64,000 nt of DNA from Cyclobacteriaceae bacterium (GTDB lineage Bacteria > Bacteroidota > Bacteroidia > Cytophagales > Cyclobacteriaceae), in assembly GCA_028281285.1 (NCBI GenBank), contig JANQKF010000013.1:1-64000 (forward strand), written 5' to 3'. Each line of letters opens with the position of its first letter. Positions within the stretch are counted from its first letter, which is position 1. Positions 10,243-18,454 of the stretch are shown here, piece by piece. The notes below the pieces were generated by a model. The model had not been told where the DNA came from and ran no database searches. It saw only the letters and a list, made by a program, of their open reading frames with translations. The position numbers and the translations under genes were made by a program.

Positions 10243-10799
10243 TATGCGCTCATTTGCTGTTTTAGTTGTTTTTGCAATATTGCCCTGGCCCGCATCAATC
10301 GCACCTTGGAGTTAGATACAGTGATAGCTATCATTTCTGAAATTTCCTTATGCGAATAACCTTCTATTGAATACAGGTTGAAAACCACGCGATAGTCATC
10401 TGGCAGTTGTTGAATCAACTCTATCAATTCTTTCGCATCTTGAATATTAATGGTTCCGGCAGGCCCTTCTATCACTTCTTCGACCAGGTCACTTTGTGAA
10501 GCTTCATGTTTTTTATTCCTCCTAATGTATTCGAGGCACGCATTGATCATTACCCGCCTGATCCAGAAGATCAACGCTTGTTTAGGTTCATATTTCCCCA
10601 AATTCTTAAACACCTTTATAAACCCCTCCTGCAACATGTCGCTAGCCTCATCTCTACACTTAGCATACCTTAGGCAAAGCCCATACATATCTGCCCTGTA
10701 TTTTGAATACAGGCTGTATTGTGCCTTCTGATTTCCCTTTAGGCAATCTTGTATGAGTCTATTTTCTTCCAGCGGTTGCAATGAGCTTGAGCGATACAA
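10242..10799 (-). CDS. ECF RNA polymerase sigma factor
   Basis: 185-residue sigma-70 family factor. Region 2 (DMYGLCLRYAKCRDEASDMLQEGFIKVFKNLGKYEPKQALIFWIRRVMINACLEYIRRNKK) binds core enzyme and the -10 element. Region 4 (QLPDDYRVVFNLYSIEGYSHKEISEMIAITVSNSKVRLMRARAIL) carries the helix-turn-helix for -35. There is no region 1 or 3, so it is of the extracytoplasmic-function class. The frame opens with TTG at 10799, as an in-frame TGA is just upstream and no ATG lies before region 2; the first residues are therefore less certain. It is immediately followed by the membrane-spanning barrel protein. Confidence 0.92.
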   Translation of the reverse strand: MYRSSSLQPLEENRLIQDCLKGNQKAQYSLYSKYRADMYGLCLRYAKCRDEASDMLQEGFIKVFKNLGKYEPKQALIFWIRRVMINACLEYIRRNKKHEASQSDLVEEVIEGPAGTINIQDAKELIELIQQLPDDYRVVFNLYSIEGYSHKEISEMIAITVSNSKVRLMRARAILQKQLKQQMSA

Positions 10800-10892
10800 T
10801 CATTCTTACATACGACCCAGCACGAAATACCCTACAACTAGTATTCCAACTTACAAATGCAGGGAATTAGAAAATGGTTACAAAAGGCATAA

Positions 10893-10922
10893 AAAAAGCC
10901 GCGATTCAAATTTCACGGCTTC
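10893..10922 (-). terminator. Rho-independent terminator of the SlyD-like gene
   Basis: On the minus strand AGCCGTGA pairs with TCGCGGCT (8 bp with one G-T) around the loop AATTTGAA, followed by a run of T. It lies just beyond the stop of the FKBP gene and separates it from the sigma operon. Confidence 0.85.
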
Positions 10923-10945
10923 TTTTTAACAAGTTTTAATATTTA

Positions 10946-11374
10946 TTAGTTAATCGACACAAGCTCAATATCAAAGATCAAGTCTTTGCCGGCCAAATCA
11001 TGATTGGCATCAATTACTACTTTGTCATCATGCACCTCGGCCACTTTCACCGGGACTTGCTGTCCGTTAGGCTGACTCATCGCCAGTTGCTGACCGACCT
11101 CAGGATTCAGATCAGGAGGAAGGTTCGTTCGTGGTACGTCTATTATTAAATCGGGATTGGATTCACCGTAGGCCTCAGCAGCTACAATTTCTGCAGTGAC
11201 TTTCTCGCCTACTTGCATACCATTCACGGCAGCATCAAATCCTTTGATCATCATTCCTGCACCTACTTCAAATTCCAGGGGTGCTCTTCCTTCGGATGAG
11301 TCAAAGACTGTTCCATCACTTAAACGACCGGTATAATGTACCTTTACCTGATCTCCTGCTTTTGCTTTAGACAT
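10946..11374 (-). CDS. SlyD-like FKBP peptidyl-prolyl isomerase
   Basis: Cytoplasmic prolyl isomerase/chaperone of 142 residues. The FKBP half-motifs VKVHYTGRLSDGTVFDSS at the start and an inserted flap domain (about 70-120, including AEAYGESNPDLI and VPVKVAEV) are the SlyD arrangement. DANHDLAGKDLIFDIELVSI at the end closes the FKBP fold. The histidine/cysteine-rich metal-binding tail of E. coli SlyD is absent, so nickel handling is not expected. Single-gene transcript with a strong promoter and terminator. Confidence 0.92.
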   Translation of the reverse strand: MSKAKAGDQVKVHYTGRLSDGTVFDSSEGRAPLEFEVGAGMMIKGFDAAVNGMQVGEKVTAEIVAAEAYGESNPDLIIDVPRTNLPPDLNPEVGQQLAMSQPNGQQVPVKVAEVHDDKVVIDANHDLAGKDLIFDIELVSIN

Positions 11375-11406
11375 TTTCTTTAAAATTTCTGATTTTCAAT
11401 GGCTTG

Positions 11407-11436
11407 CAAAGGTAGACAAAAGTCCCTCCAATCAAA
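11407..11436 (-). promoter_or_regulatory. Promoter of the SlyD-like gene
   Basis: On the minus strand TTTG (11433-11436) and TACCTTTG (11407-11414) are 18 bases apart, a full match to the Bacteroidota consensus. The predicted start is near 11400, about 26 bases before the ATG at 11374. Confidence 0.7.
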
Positions 11437-11469
11437 CTTATATAAGTATTTAGTTGCTACTTTTGCCAG

Positions 11470-12057
11470 ATGATCAAGGAGGCAAAGTTCGTAATCAGTA
11501 ATACGGATTATCAAAAATGTCCGAAACCCGATAAGCCGGAGTTTGCATTCATCGGACGTTCTAATGTGGGAAAGTCTTCGTTGATCAATATGTTGACCCA
11601 GCGGAAAAATCTGGCCAAGACTTCCGGTAAACCAGGAAAGACTCAACTCATCAATCACTTTGCTATTGATGATTCATGGTATCTGGTGGACTTACCGGGT
11701 TATGGCTATGCCAAAACCAGCAAGGCAAAGCGAAGCGAATGGGGGAAAATGATTGAAGAATACCTTCTGCATCGAGAAAACCTTCAAATCGTTTTCGTAT
11801 TGATTGACAGTAGACTTGATCCTCAGAAAATTGATCTTGAGTTCGTCAACTGGCTTGGAGAAAACGGAATTCCTCTAGCCCTGGTTTTTACGAAAACCGA
11901 CAAGCAAAAAAGAAACAAAACACAACGATCCATTACCCTTTTCCGAAACGCATTATTGAAAACATGGGAAGAGACACCTCTGATGTTCTCGACTTCTTCG
12001 GTAACCGGAGACGGTCGAGAAGAAGTACTTAGGTACATCTCCGAAATCCTGAATTAA
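11470..12057 (+). CDS. engB: Ribosome biogenesis GTPase EngB (YihA/YsxC)
   Basis: Essential GTPase for late assembly of the large ribosomal subunit. In 195 residues the G1 motif GRSNVGKS is at 29-36, the switch region SGKPGKTQ follows, G3 DLPGYG is at 74-79 and G4 TKTD at 141-144. The GYGYAK continuation and total length are typical of EngB rather than Era or Obg. The ATG is preceded closely by TACTTTTG; that -7-like element would place the transcription start at the ATG, so the true promoter is unclear. Confidence 0.96.
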   Translation: MIKEAKFVISNTDYQKCPKPDKPEFAFIGRSNVGKSSLINMLTQRKNLAKTSGKPGKTQLINHFAIDDSWYLVDLPGYGYAKTSKAKRSEWGKMIEEYLLHRENLQIVFVLIDSRLDPQKIDLEFVNWLGENGIPLALVFTKTDKQKRNKTQRSITLFRNALLKTWEETPLMFSTSSVTGDGREEVLRYISEILN

Positions 12058-12070
12058 TTTTTTGTTTTAC

Positions 12071-12101
12071 TTGATAGGGCGGTAAGCTTCCATTTTCTTT
12101 G
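12071..12101 (+). promoter_or_regulatory. Candidate promoter of the DUF5606 gene pair
   Basis: TTG at 12071-12073 and TTTCTTTG at 12094-12101 are 20 bases apart. The -7 element differs from TAnnTTTG at one position. It lies about 20 bases before the ATG at 12121 and after the engB stop, so it probably drives the next two genes. Confidence 0.45.
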
Positions 12102-12120
12102 CGACTCAAATGAATATAGC

Positions 12121-12549
12121 ATGACCTTCGAAGAAATAGCTTCTGTTGCTGGAAAAGGTGGACTTTTCAAAGTACTTAAACCCTCTCGATCAGGCGTGAT
12201 CCTTGAATCGATGGATGCCAGGAGAACCAAACTTGTGGTGGGTGCAGATGCACGCGTATCCATTCTCAGTGAAATATCAATTTACACTTACTCTGAGGAA
12301 GGATCCGTTCCATTGGAAGATGTGATGAAGAAGATTCACGAAGAATTCGAAGGAGATACCGGACTTGATAAAAACTCCGATCCTGACGAGTTGAAATCAT
12401 TTCTGAAACATGTACTTCCGGATTACGATGAGGATCGAGTATACGTTTCTGACATCAAAAAATTGGTAACCTGGTACAATTCGCTCTCGGCAAACCACAG
12501 CGAACTTTTCGTTAATTCCCAGGAGATTTCTACTGATGAAGAAGAATAG
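12121..12549 (+). CDS. DUF5606 family protein
   Basis: 142 residues matching a family found in Bacteroidota. The recognisable N-terminal half reads as beta-strands (FEEIASVAGKGGLFKVLKPSRSGVILESMDARRTKLVVGADARVSILSEISIYT). The C-terminal half (FLKHVLPDYDEDRVYVSDIKKLVTWYNSL) is helical. No catalytic motif, signal peptide or membrane segment is present. The biochemical role is unknown; strong conservation and housekeeping neighbours suggest a core cytoplasmic function. The stop is followed directly by the ATG of the next gene. Confidence 0.85.
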   Translation: MTFEEIASVAGKGGLFKVLKPSRSGVILESMDARRTKLVVGADARVSILSEISIYTYSEEGSVPLEDVMKKIHEEFEGDTGLDKNSDPDELKSFLKHVLPDYDEDRVYVSDIKKLVTWYNSLSANHSELFVNSQEISTDEEE

Positions 12550-12861
12550 ATGAATCAAGATGATCTCCAAAGCAGCACGGAGTTGATCATCCGGGATTTT
12601 CGGTTGGAACCAGAAGCACTGACTGTGAGGGATGGCGAAGCTTCCTATTCCGCTCTTATTGAAAGACTTGTAAAGGTAGTAGACCACCTTATTTCAACAG
12701 ATTTTAACAAACTGCTCAATATCCTCTACAGAATAGATGTTTCTGAAGAGAAGTTAAAGGACGCTTTATCTAATAATACTGAAAATACCTCAGAAATTAT
12801 TGCTCAAATGATTTTTGAGCGCGAACTCCAAAAAGTCGAAACCAGGAAAAAATATTCTTAA
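12550..12861 (+). CDS. Small conserved-looking cytoplasmic protein
   Basis: 103 residues, beginning directly after the DUF5606 stop with no gap, so surely co-transcribed. It is acidic and helical. The segment [41 protein letters not shown] looks like an amphipathic helical domain. No known motif. It ends overlapping the convergent fbp stop by four bases. A structural or regulatory partner of the DUF5606 protein is a plausible inference from spacing only. Confidence 0.75.
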   Translation: MNQDDLQSSTELIIRDFRLEPEALTVRDGEASYSALIERLVKVVDHLISTDFNKLLNILYRIDVSEEKLKDALSNNTENTSEIIAQMIFERELQKVETRKKYS

Positions 12862-13850
12862 AGTCCAGAAGCTTCTTCTACCATTTCTTTACTTCCTACA
12901 AAAAATGGAACCCGCTGGTGCAATTCTGTGGGTACGATATCCATAATTCGACCTTTTCCGTCAGTAGCCTTTCCTCCAGCCTGTTCAACGATGAAAGCCA
13001 GACAGTTGCATTCGTACATCAAACGTAACTTGCCTTCCGGAGCCTTGGCCGTAGCAGGATAGATATAGATTCCGCCTTTCAGCAGATTTCTGTGAAAGTC
13101 AGCTACCAATGAACCAATGTATCTGGCTGAATATCCTCTCTCCCGACATTTTTCAATATACTCCTTTACTTCAGGCTGAAATGAATGGTAAGAGCCTTCA
13201 TTGACTGAATATATACTCCCGGTTTCCGGAATCTTCATGTCTTGATGTGAGAGAATGTATTCACCCAATGAAGGCTCGTAGGTGAAGCCATTCACACCAG
13301 CACCCGTTGTATAGACAAACATAGTGGATGATCCATAAAGTATATATCCGGCTGCAACCTGGGCATTCCCTGGTTGAAGTACATCTTCCATAGTAGATTC
13401 GGTACCTACCTCTGTTTTCCTTCTATAAATTGAAAATATGGTTCCAATGGAAACATTAACATCGATGTTTGATGATCCATCTAAAGGATCTATAGCAATC
13501 ACATATCCACCATTTCGATTAAGGTGAATCATCTCCTCTTCTTCCTCAGAAATTACCGCAGCGACTTCACCTCCTTTTTGAAGTGCACGGCTGAATCGGA
13601 TGTTTGCAGCAACATCCAAATTCTGTTGCTCCTCTCCTTGTACGTTCTGTCCACCATAAGCTCCGGTGATATCAGCCAGGCCGGCCATATTAATCTCTCT
13701 ATTCACTACTTTTCCCGCATAAGCGAGGTCTCTCAATAATTGAGACAATTCGCCAGTGGCGTATGGAAAAGCTTCCTGGTTTTTCATTATAAAGCGGTCC
13801 AAATTGGTACCTACAGGGAGGGCAATTCGAGAATTTTCTGCTGCAGCCAT
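12858..13850 (-). CDS. fbp: Class I fructose-1,6-bisphosphatase
   Basis: Gluconeogenic enzyme that hydrolyses fructose 1,6-bisphosphate to fructose 6-phosphate with Mg2+. The metal and phosphate motif DPLDGSSN is at 121-128, preceded by the acidic SEEEEE stretch. [17 protein letters not shown] and [30 protein letters not shown] are class I blocks. The 330 residues are normal. Paired with gap and the downstream aspartate kinase it belongs to the core metabolic set. It is divergent from the aspartate kinase gene. Confidence 0.96.
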   Translation of the reverse strand: MAAAENSRIALPVGTNLDRFIMKNQEAFPYATGELSQLLRDLAYAGKVVNREINMAGLADITGAYGGQNVQGEEQQNLDVAANIRFSRALQKGGEVAAVISEEEEEMIHLNRNGGYVIAIDPLDGSSNIDVNVSIGTIFSIYRRKTEVGTESTMEDVLQPGNAQVAAGYILYGSSTMFVYTTGAGVNGFTYEPSLGEYILSHQDMKIPETGSIYSVNEGSYHSFQPEVKEYIEKCRERGYSARYIGSLVADFHRNLLKGGIYIYPATAKAPEGKLRLMYECNCLAFIVEQAGGKATDGKGRIMDIVPTELHQRVPFFVGSKEMVEEASGL

Positions 13851-13923
13851 TTAGGGCAATAATTTGAATGTTGAGATTCGTTAATAACTTGCAGCGAAAT
13901 TAATAAAATTAACACACGTCCTT

Positions 13924-15183
13924 TTGAAAGTATTCAAATTTGGTGGGGCCTCGATCAAAGATTCTTCCGCGGTCCGTAACATGATCCAAATCATTCAGGC
14001 CAACCAGTCCGAACCCTTAGTAGTCATAGTGTCTGCAATGGGCAAAACAACCAATGCCATCGAGGGAATTTTGGCATTGGCAATGGAAGGTCAAGATTTT
14101 TCCAAAGAACTTGTCGAGCTTCAAAAGTTCCACAACAATATCGTCAAAGAACTATCACTATCGCATGATGAAATTCTGACCAAGGAAATTGGTCAGACCT
14201 ATGAAGAGTTGGAAAATCAAATCAACAGTTTCAGCTCATCTTTGGGTTATGACTTTCTTTATGACCAAGCCGTATCACTCGGAGAGATATTATCTTCCAG
14301 AATTGTAGATGCTGCGTTGAATCATGCAGGCACTCAAAGTTTTTGGATGGACGCCAGAAAGGTTGTTAAAACTGACAATTTACATAGAGCAGCCAAAGTC
14401 GATTGGGGAGCAACACAAAACATCATCCGCTCAAATGTGTCTCAACATATTGAAGATCATATAGTTGTATCTCAAGGCTTTATTGGTTCTAATTCCAATT
14501 TTGATACCACCACATTGGGCAGAGAAGGGAGCGACTTTACTGCTGCGATTTTTGGCACATCCCTAAATGCCGATTCGGTAACTATCTGGAAAGATGTTCC
14601 AGGGGTTCTGAATGCTGATCCCAAAAAGTTTGATAACACCAAAAAATATAAACAGTTGCCTTTTAAGGAGGCTGCGGAGATGACCTATTACGGAGCCACG
14701 GTTATTCATCCTAAGACTATTAAGCCCCTGGCACAAGCAGATATCCCCCTTTATGTCCGATCATTTGAACATCCAGATGAACCGGGCACCTTAATCAATG
14801 AATGTATAATTCCTAACCTGGCTCCTGCCATTATTCACAAGGATAGGCAGACGGTTATATCTTTCAAGATCAGTGATTTTTCTTTTATCAATGAGCACCA
14901 CATAAGCCTGATTTTCGAAAATATTAATCGACTTAATCTTACCATCAACCTGATGCAGAACTCGGCCATTTCTTTTACTATCTGTATGGACGACAATCCT
15001 GCTAAAAGAGAGATGCTTATGACCTCTTTGAAAGAGAATTTCTCAATCTACTATAACGAAGGTTTGGAATTGATCACGGTGAAAAACTACAATCAAAAAA
15101 CCATCAACGAGTTGATGAAGGATGTCGAAGTTATCATTGAACAACGTTCAAGAAACAACTTTCAAATGGTTTATAAGGCCTAA
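13924..15183 (+). CDS. lysC: Monofunctional aspartate kinase (TTG start)
   Basis: Phosphorylates aspartate as the first step to lysine, threonine and methionine. The 419 residues open with KVFKFGGAS (Lys5 contacts ATP), followed by the kinase blocks SLGEILSSR and TLGREGSDFTAA. The C-terminal part holds the ACT-type regulatory region (about 300-400), so feedback control by an amino acid is expected. No homoserine dehydrogenase domain is fused. The start is TTG: the family N-terminus begins exactly there and no ATG precedes the FGG motif. It ends four bases inside the convergent kinase gene. Confidence 0.93.
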   Translation: MKVFKFGGASIKDSSAVRNMIQIIQANQSEPLVVIVSAMGKTTNAIEGILALAMEGQDFSKELVELQKFHNNIVKELSLSHDEILTKEIGQTYEELENQINSFSSSLGYDFLYDQAVSLGEILSSRIVDAALNHAGTQSFWMDARKVVKTDNLHRAAKVDWGATQNIIRSNVSQHIEDHIVVSQGFIGSNSNFDTTTLGREGSDFTAAIFGTSLNADSVTIWKDVPGVLNADPKKFDNTKKYKQLPFKEAAEMTYYGATVIHPKTIKPLAQADIPLYVRSFEHPDEPGTLINECIIPNLAPAIIHKDRQTVISFKISDFSFINEHHISLIFENINRLNLTINLMQNSAISFTICMDDNPAKREMLMTSLKENFSIYYNEGLELITVKNYNQKTINELMKDVEVIIEQRSRNNFQMVYKA

Positions 15184-16049
15184 ATGAAACGCTCAATTAT
15201 ACGCTTTATCTGTCCCAGGTAACTCGTGCCGAACAAATTGAGATGGACCAATAACGGGTATAGATTGTAAAGGTCGATCCGTGCATCAAACCCTGGCTCC
15301 AAAGGAAAATGCTCATTATAGGCTTCGTAAAACCTTCTTTCAAATCCTCCAAATAATGTCGTGAAGGCTATTTCTATTTCCCTACTGCCAAAGTAAACCG
15401 CAGGATCAATTAACCATGCATTTCCATCAGGGCCGGTCATAAAATTACCGCTCCATAAATCACCGTGCAGTAAGGAAGGAAGTACATCTGGCATCAAATT
15501 ACTCATGTTTGCCATTAGCCCTCCAAGATTGATATCGGTTTGAATGTCAATTAATCTGTTAGTCCTGGCAAGCTCCAATTGAGGTTCTAGTCGCTGCTCA
15601 ATAAAAAAGTCAATCCATGAGATCCGAAAATCATTTGATTGATGAAGTCTACCTATATAATTGGAGTGATCCAATCCATGTTGATCAAAAGAAGTTCTAT
15701 GTAATTCTGCCAGTTGTTGACCAAACCTATCCCAATAGTCACTTTGCCTGGGTGCGGGTTCCAGGTATTCTAAAATCAGAAAATCAATTCCATTCACTTC
15801 ACCAGCGCACAAAGGTTTGGGCACCCCAATACACTTGGCATCAATCAATAGATTCAAACCCATTGACTCCTTTCTAAACATACCATCTGGAGAACTGGAG
15901 TTCCATTTTAGAAAAAAGTTGGTTCGGGAAGTCTCACATTTAGTAGCACTATTGATGCATCCTCCTCCGATCGAAGTATGCCTGATCAATCGAAGGTCGT
16001 CATCCAATTGTCTAAGGGCAGTTTTTAGAAATTCCTCTGTACTTAACAT
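15180..16049 (-). CDS. Fructosamine/ketosamine-3-kinase family protein
   Basis: Aminoglycoside-phosphotransferase fold enzyme of 289 residues. GGCINSATKCETSRTNFFLKWN holds the nucleotide loop and the ATP-binding Lys. LLHGDLWSGNFM carries the catalytic HGD, and WLIDPAVYFGSREIEIAF the Mg-binding Asp; these are the fructosamine-kinase family blocks. Known bacterial members phosphorylate ribulosamines or erythrulosamines on proteins, which then break down spontaneously and free the lysine (deglycation). Its ATG shares one base with the stop of an LMW phosphatase gene, a partnership that fits a deglycation unit. The exact sugar is not readable. Confidence 0.88.
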   Translation of the reverse strand: MLSTEEFLKTALRQLDDDLRLIRHTSIGGGCINSATKCETSRTNFFLKWNSSSPDGMFRKESMGLNLLIDAKCIGVPKPLCAGEVNGIDFLILEYLEPAPRQSDYWDRFGQQLAELHRTSFDQHGLDHSNYIGRLHQSNDFRISWIDFFIEQRLEPQLELARTNRLIDIQTDINLGGLMANMSNLMPDVLPSLLHGDLWSGNFMTGPDGNAWLIDPAVYFGSREIEIAFTTLFGGFERRFYEAYNEHFPLEPGFDARIDLYNLYPLLVHLNLFGTSYLGQIKRIIERFI

Positions 16050-16519
16050 TACTTTTCTTCCATCAGGAAATCGAGCAATTCATCTGTAGTTCGGTCCAAT
16101 ATCTCAAAGACATTTTGGAATCCTTGAGGACCTCCATAGTAAGGGTCGGGCACATCCTCTCCTTTGCCGAGTGGGTCAAAATCCCTCATTTTGACGACCT
16201 GGGCGGTCGCATCTACGGGCTTTCGATACAAAACATCAGACATGTTAGAATCATCCATCGGAAGGATATAATCAAAATCCTCAAAATCCTCAACTCGCAG
16301 CTGTCTTCCCAGATGATCGTAATCAATCCCGTTCTCCCGGGCATTGGAGACTGATCTTCTATCAGGGTGATCACCAATATGATAAGCAGCAGTACCACAA
16401 GAATCTATGTGAAACTGATTATTCAGTCCTCTATCATGTACTTTCTTTCTAAAAATCCCTTCTGCCAATGGTGATCGACAAATATTTCCAAGACAAACAA
16501 AAAGCACCTTAGTTTTCAT
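16049..16519 (-). CDS. Low-molecular-weight protein tyrosine phosphatase family
   Basis: 156 residues. The P-loop CLGNICRS places nucleophile C9 and R15. The general acid is D125 in DPYYGG. The two Tyr after the acid are typical of tyrosine-phosphate enzymes. Besides phosphotyrosine, members of this family have been linked to dephosphorylating ribulosamine 5-phosphates, the step before ketosamine 3-kinase. The gene is the first of the pair (TAATG overlap) and has its own well-formed promoter overlapping the divergent crotonase start. Confidence 0.93.
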   Translation of the reverse strand: MKTKVLFVCLGNICRSPLAEGIFRKKVHDRGLNNQFHIDSCGTAAYHIGDHPDRRSVSNARENGIDYDHLGRQLRVEDFEDFDYILPMDDSNMSDVLYRKPVDATAQVVKMRDFDPLGKGEDVPDPYYGGPQGFQNVFEILDRTTDELLDFLMEEK

Positions 16520-16570
16520 AATTGACTTTTATTTACTCCTTCTTTTATAGAATTTAGCCACTCTCCAAAG

Positions 16571-16601
16571 CAAACCTATGGAATTCATAAAAGTAACCAA
16601 A
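16571..16601 (-). promoter_or_regulatory. Promoter of the phosphatase/ketosamine-kinase pair
   Basis: On the minus strand TTTG (16598-16601) and TAGGTTTG (16571-16578) are 19 bases apart, a full consensus match. It reaches into the first codons of the divergent enoyl-CoA hydratase gene. The predicted start is near 16564, about 45 bases from the phosphatase ATG. Confidence 0.6.
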
Positions 16602-17351
16602 GACTATGCAGAGCACGTTGCTCTCATCCGACTCAACAGACCTAAGGAGTTAAATGCCTTGAATCTTCAATTAATGGGGGAAATCCGAGATACACTCAAA
16701 GAACTGGATCAGGACGACTCCGTAAGGGTGATCATCATAACTGGAAATGAAAGGGCTTTTGCAGCCGGTGCCGATATCAAACAGATGGCTGGAAAAGGAA
16801 CTATTGATATGTGGAAGGTAGACCAGTTCAGTACATGGGATCAGATCAATAAAACCAGAAAACCCATCATTGCGGCCGTTTCGGGATTCGCTTTAGGCGG
16901 AGGATGTGAATTGGCAATGACCTGTGATATGATAATTGCATCCGAGACTGCTCAATTCGGCCAACCCGAAATCAAAATTGGCGTGATGCCTGGAGCTGGT
17001 GGTACACAGCGCTTAACCAAGGCTTTGGGCAAAGCAAAAGCCATGGAATTAGTCTTGACCGGTAAGTTTATTGGAGCCGATGAAGCCTTGAAATACGGTC
17101 TGGTCAATAAGGTGGTGCCGGTTGAACTATATTTGGAAGAAGCGGTTAAGCTTGCAAGTGAAATAGCCACAATGTCTCCAATTGCGGTCCAAATGGCCAA
17201 GGAATCTGTCAAGAGATCCTTCGAGGTTCACCTTGAAGAAGGGCTACACTTTGAAAGAAAGAACTTCTACATGCTCTTCTCAAGTGAAGACCAAAAGGAG
17301 GGGATGGCAGCGTTTGTGGAGAAAAGGAAGCCCAATTTCAAAGGGAAATAA
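16578..17351 (+). CDS. Enoyl-CoA hydratase (crotonase family)
   Basis: Hydrates trans-2-enoyl-CoA in fatty-acid or short-chain acyl-CoA breakdown. At 257 residues it matches a mitochondrial-type enoyl-CoA hydratase. The oxyanion-hole segments AFAAGADI and FALGGGCELA are present, and both catalytic glutamates are there: E111 (GGGCELAM) and E131 (GQPEIKIG). Having both argues for true hydratase rather than isomerase activity. It is alone on its strand with a shared terminator behind it. Confidence 0.93.
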   Translation: MEFIKVTKDYAEHVALIRLNRPKELNALNLQLMGEIRDTLKELDQDDSVRVIIITGNERAFAAGADIKQMAGKGTIDMWKVDQFSTWDQINKTRKPIIAAVSGFALGGGCELAMTCDMIIASETAQFGQPEIKIGVMPGAGGTQRLTKALGKAKAMELVLTGKFIGADEALKYGLVNKVVPVELYLEEAVKLASEIATMSPIAVQMAKESVKRSFEVHLEEGLHFERKNFYMLFSSEDQKEGMAAFVEKRKPNFKGK

Positions 17352-17376
17352 AAAAGCCCGGCACTTATCCGGGCTT
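17350..17376. terminator. Bidirectional terminator between crotonase and DUF6588 genes
   Basis: AAGCCCGG (17354-17361) and CCGGGCTT (17369-17376) form a perfect 8-bp stem with a 7-base loop. On the minus strand it is followed by a T run, so it ends the leftward DUF6588 transcript best. On the plus strand it follows the crotonase stop immediately with a weaker T tract. Confidence 0.8.
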
Positions 17377-17395
17377 ATATTCAAGTTCTTCTAGT

Positions 17396-18430
17396 TTACC
17401 TAAAACTGAATCCTACACTAGCGGTGAGCGTATTATACTCCTGCATTGCATATTCTCCGGTAACCGTTAAAAACAACAACTTCAACCTGAGTCCGAGATT
17501 GGCTCGAACACCACTGTTACTAAAGTTAAAAGCAATTGGATCGTTGAGTATCGTTGACTCCGTTTCGAATGTTCCGTTAAGGCCAAAGTCAATATCCGAC
17601 TTTGCGTAGCCCAAACCTCCAAATACAGTGAACATCGCAAGTTTTTTGGAGATCACACCCTGAAAAGTCATAGCAGACGCATCAAAATTGGCAGTCTGAT
17701 TGTTGGTAGGATCATCCGGATCAAACTTCATAAATGCCTCTAGTTTGGTATATCCGAAGAAGACCGAGAGATCGAACGGAAGCAACTTGGAAGCAGGCAA
17801 CCATTGTTTGATATCATGCATCAAGCCAATTCCAAATACATTTAATCCGAAAGCATCATTATCTGAAAACGTTGAAGTCGTCACTGATTCAGGAATAATC
17901 CTCAATTTCAACTCCGTACCTTTAAACAACCCTATGCCTGCCTGGATCATTGGTGTGGGCACCGCATTCATGGTGAAATCCTCTTCAATACCTAAACCCG
18001 TAGGGGCTGTAATTCGAATCAATTCATTGCCGTCACCGTCTAAAAATGTCAATTCAGGTAATTGGTCCGCACCAAGGTTTGGTCCAAAAAGTGTCGGCAA
18101 TTCTGCACTTGTCCCATTAGTCAAACGGACATTGGTATAGTCGGAATTTCGAAAGGTGAAAACTTCATTTGCCGTTGGTACTCTTGATACACTTACGGCA
18201 ACATTAATGTCAAAACCAAACAGTTTATGGGGTTTGGCAGTATTATACCAACCGCTATTCATACCAAATCCAAAACCAACAAATGCCGGTTCGAGATAGC
18301 TCTCCAGCAGCTTATTTGCGTCTTCTACGCCCGCTTCCAAGAATGAATCAAATCCTATTTGAGCTTTACTGCTGAATGGAAGTGAAACAAGTAGTGCTAG
18401 TCCAAAAAATCGTGTTATAATTTTTTTCAT
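17396..18430 (-). CDS. DUF6588 family outer-membrane protein
   Basis: 344 residues with a clear signal peptide (MKKIITRFFGLALLVSLPFSSKAQ). The rest is a series of alternating aromatic strands and Gly/Asn turns (FVGFGFGMNSGWYNT, GVRANLGLRLKLLFLTVTGEYAMQ) ending in SVGFSFR, a classic outer-membrane barrel C-terminus. The GFGFGMNSGWY start and overall build match DUF6588. No function is known for the family. It follows a lipoprotein gene by 24 bases and is probably in the same transcript. Confidence 0.75.
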   Translation of the reverse strand: MKKIITRFFGLALLVSLPFSSKAQIGFDSFLEAGVEDANKLLESYLEPAFVGFGFGMNSGWYNTAKPHKLFGFDINVAVSVSRVPTANEVFTFRNSDYTNVRLTNGTSAELPTLFGPNLGADQLPELTFLDGDGNELIRITAPTGLGIEEDFTMNAVPTPMIQAGIGLFKGTELKLRIIPESVTTSTFSDNDAFGLNVFGIGLMHDIKQWLPASKLLPFDLSVFFGYTKLEAFMKFDPDDPTNNQTANFDASAMTFQGVISKKLAMFTVFGGLGYAKSDIDFGLNGTFETESTILNDPIAFNFSNSGVRANLGLRLKLLFLTVTGEYAMQEYNTLTASVGFSFR

Positions 18431-18454
18431 CTTCTTGTCTTAATGGGTGAAAGG

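Noticed and set aside
11458-11465. TACTTTTG as the engB promoter
   Set aside because: Perfect -7 match, but only four bases before the ATG and with no TTG at the right distance, so transcription would begin at or after the start codon.
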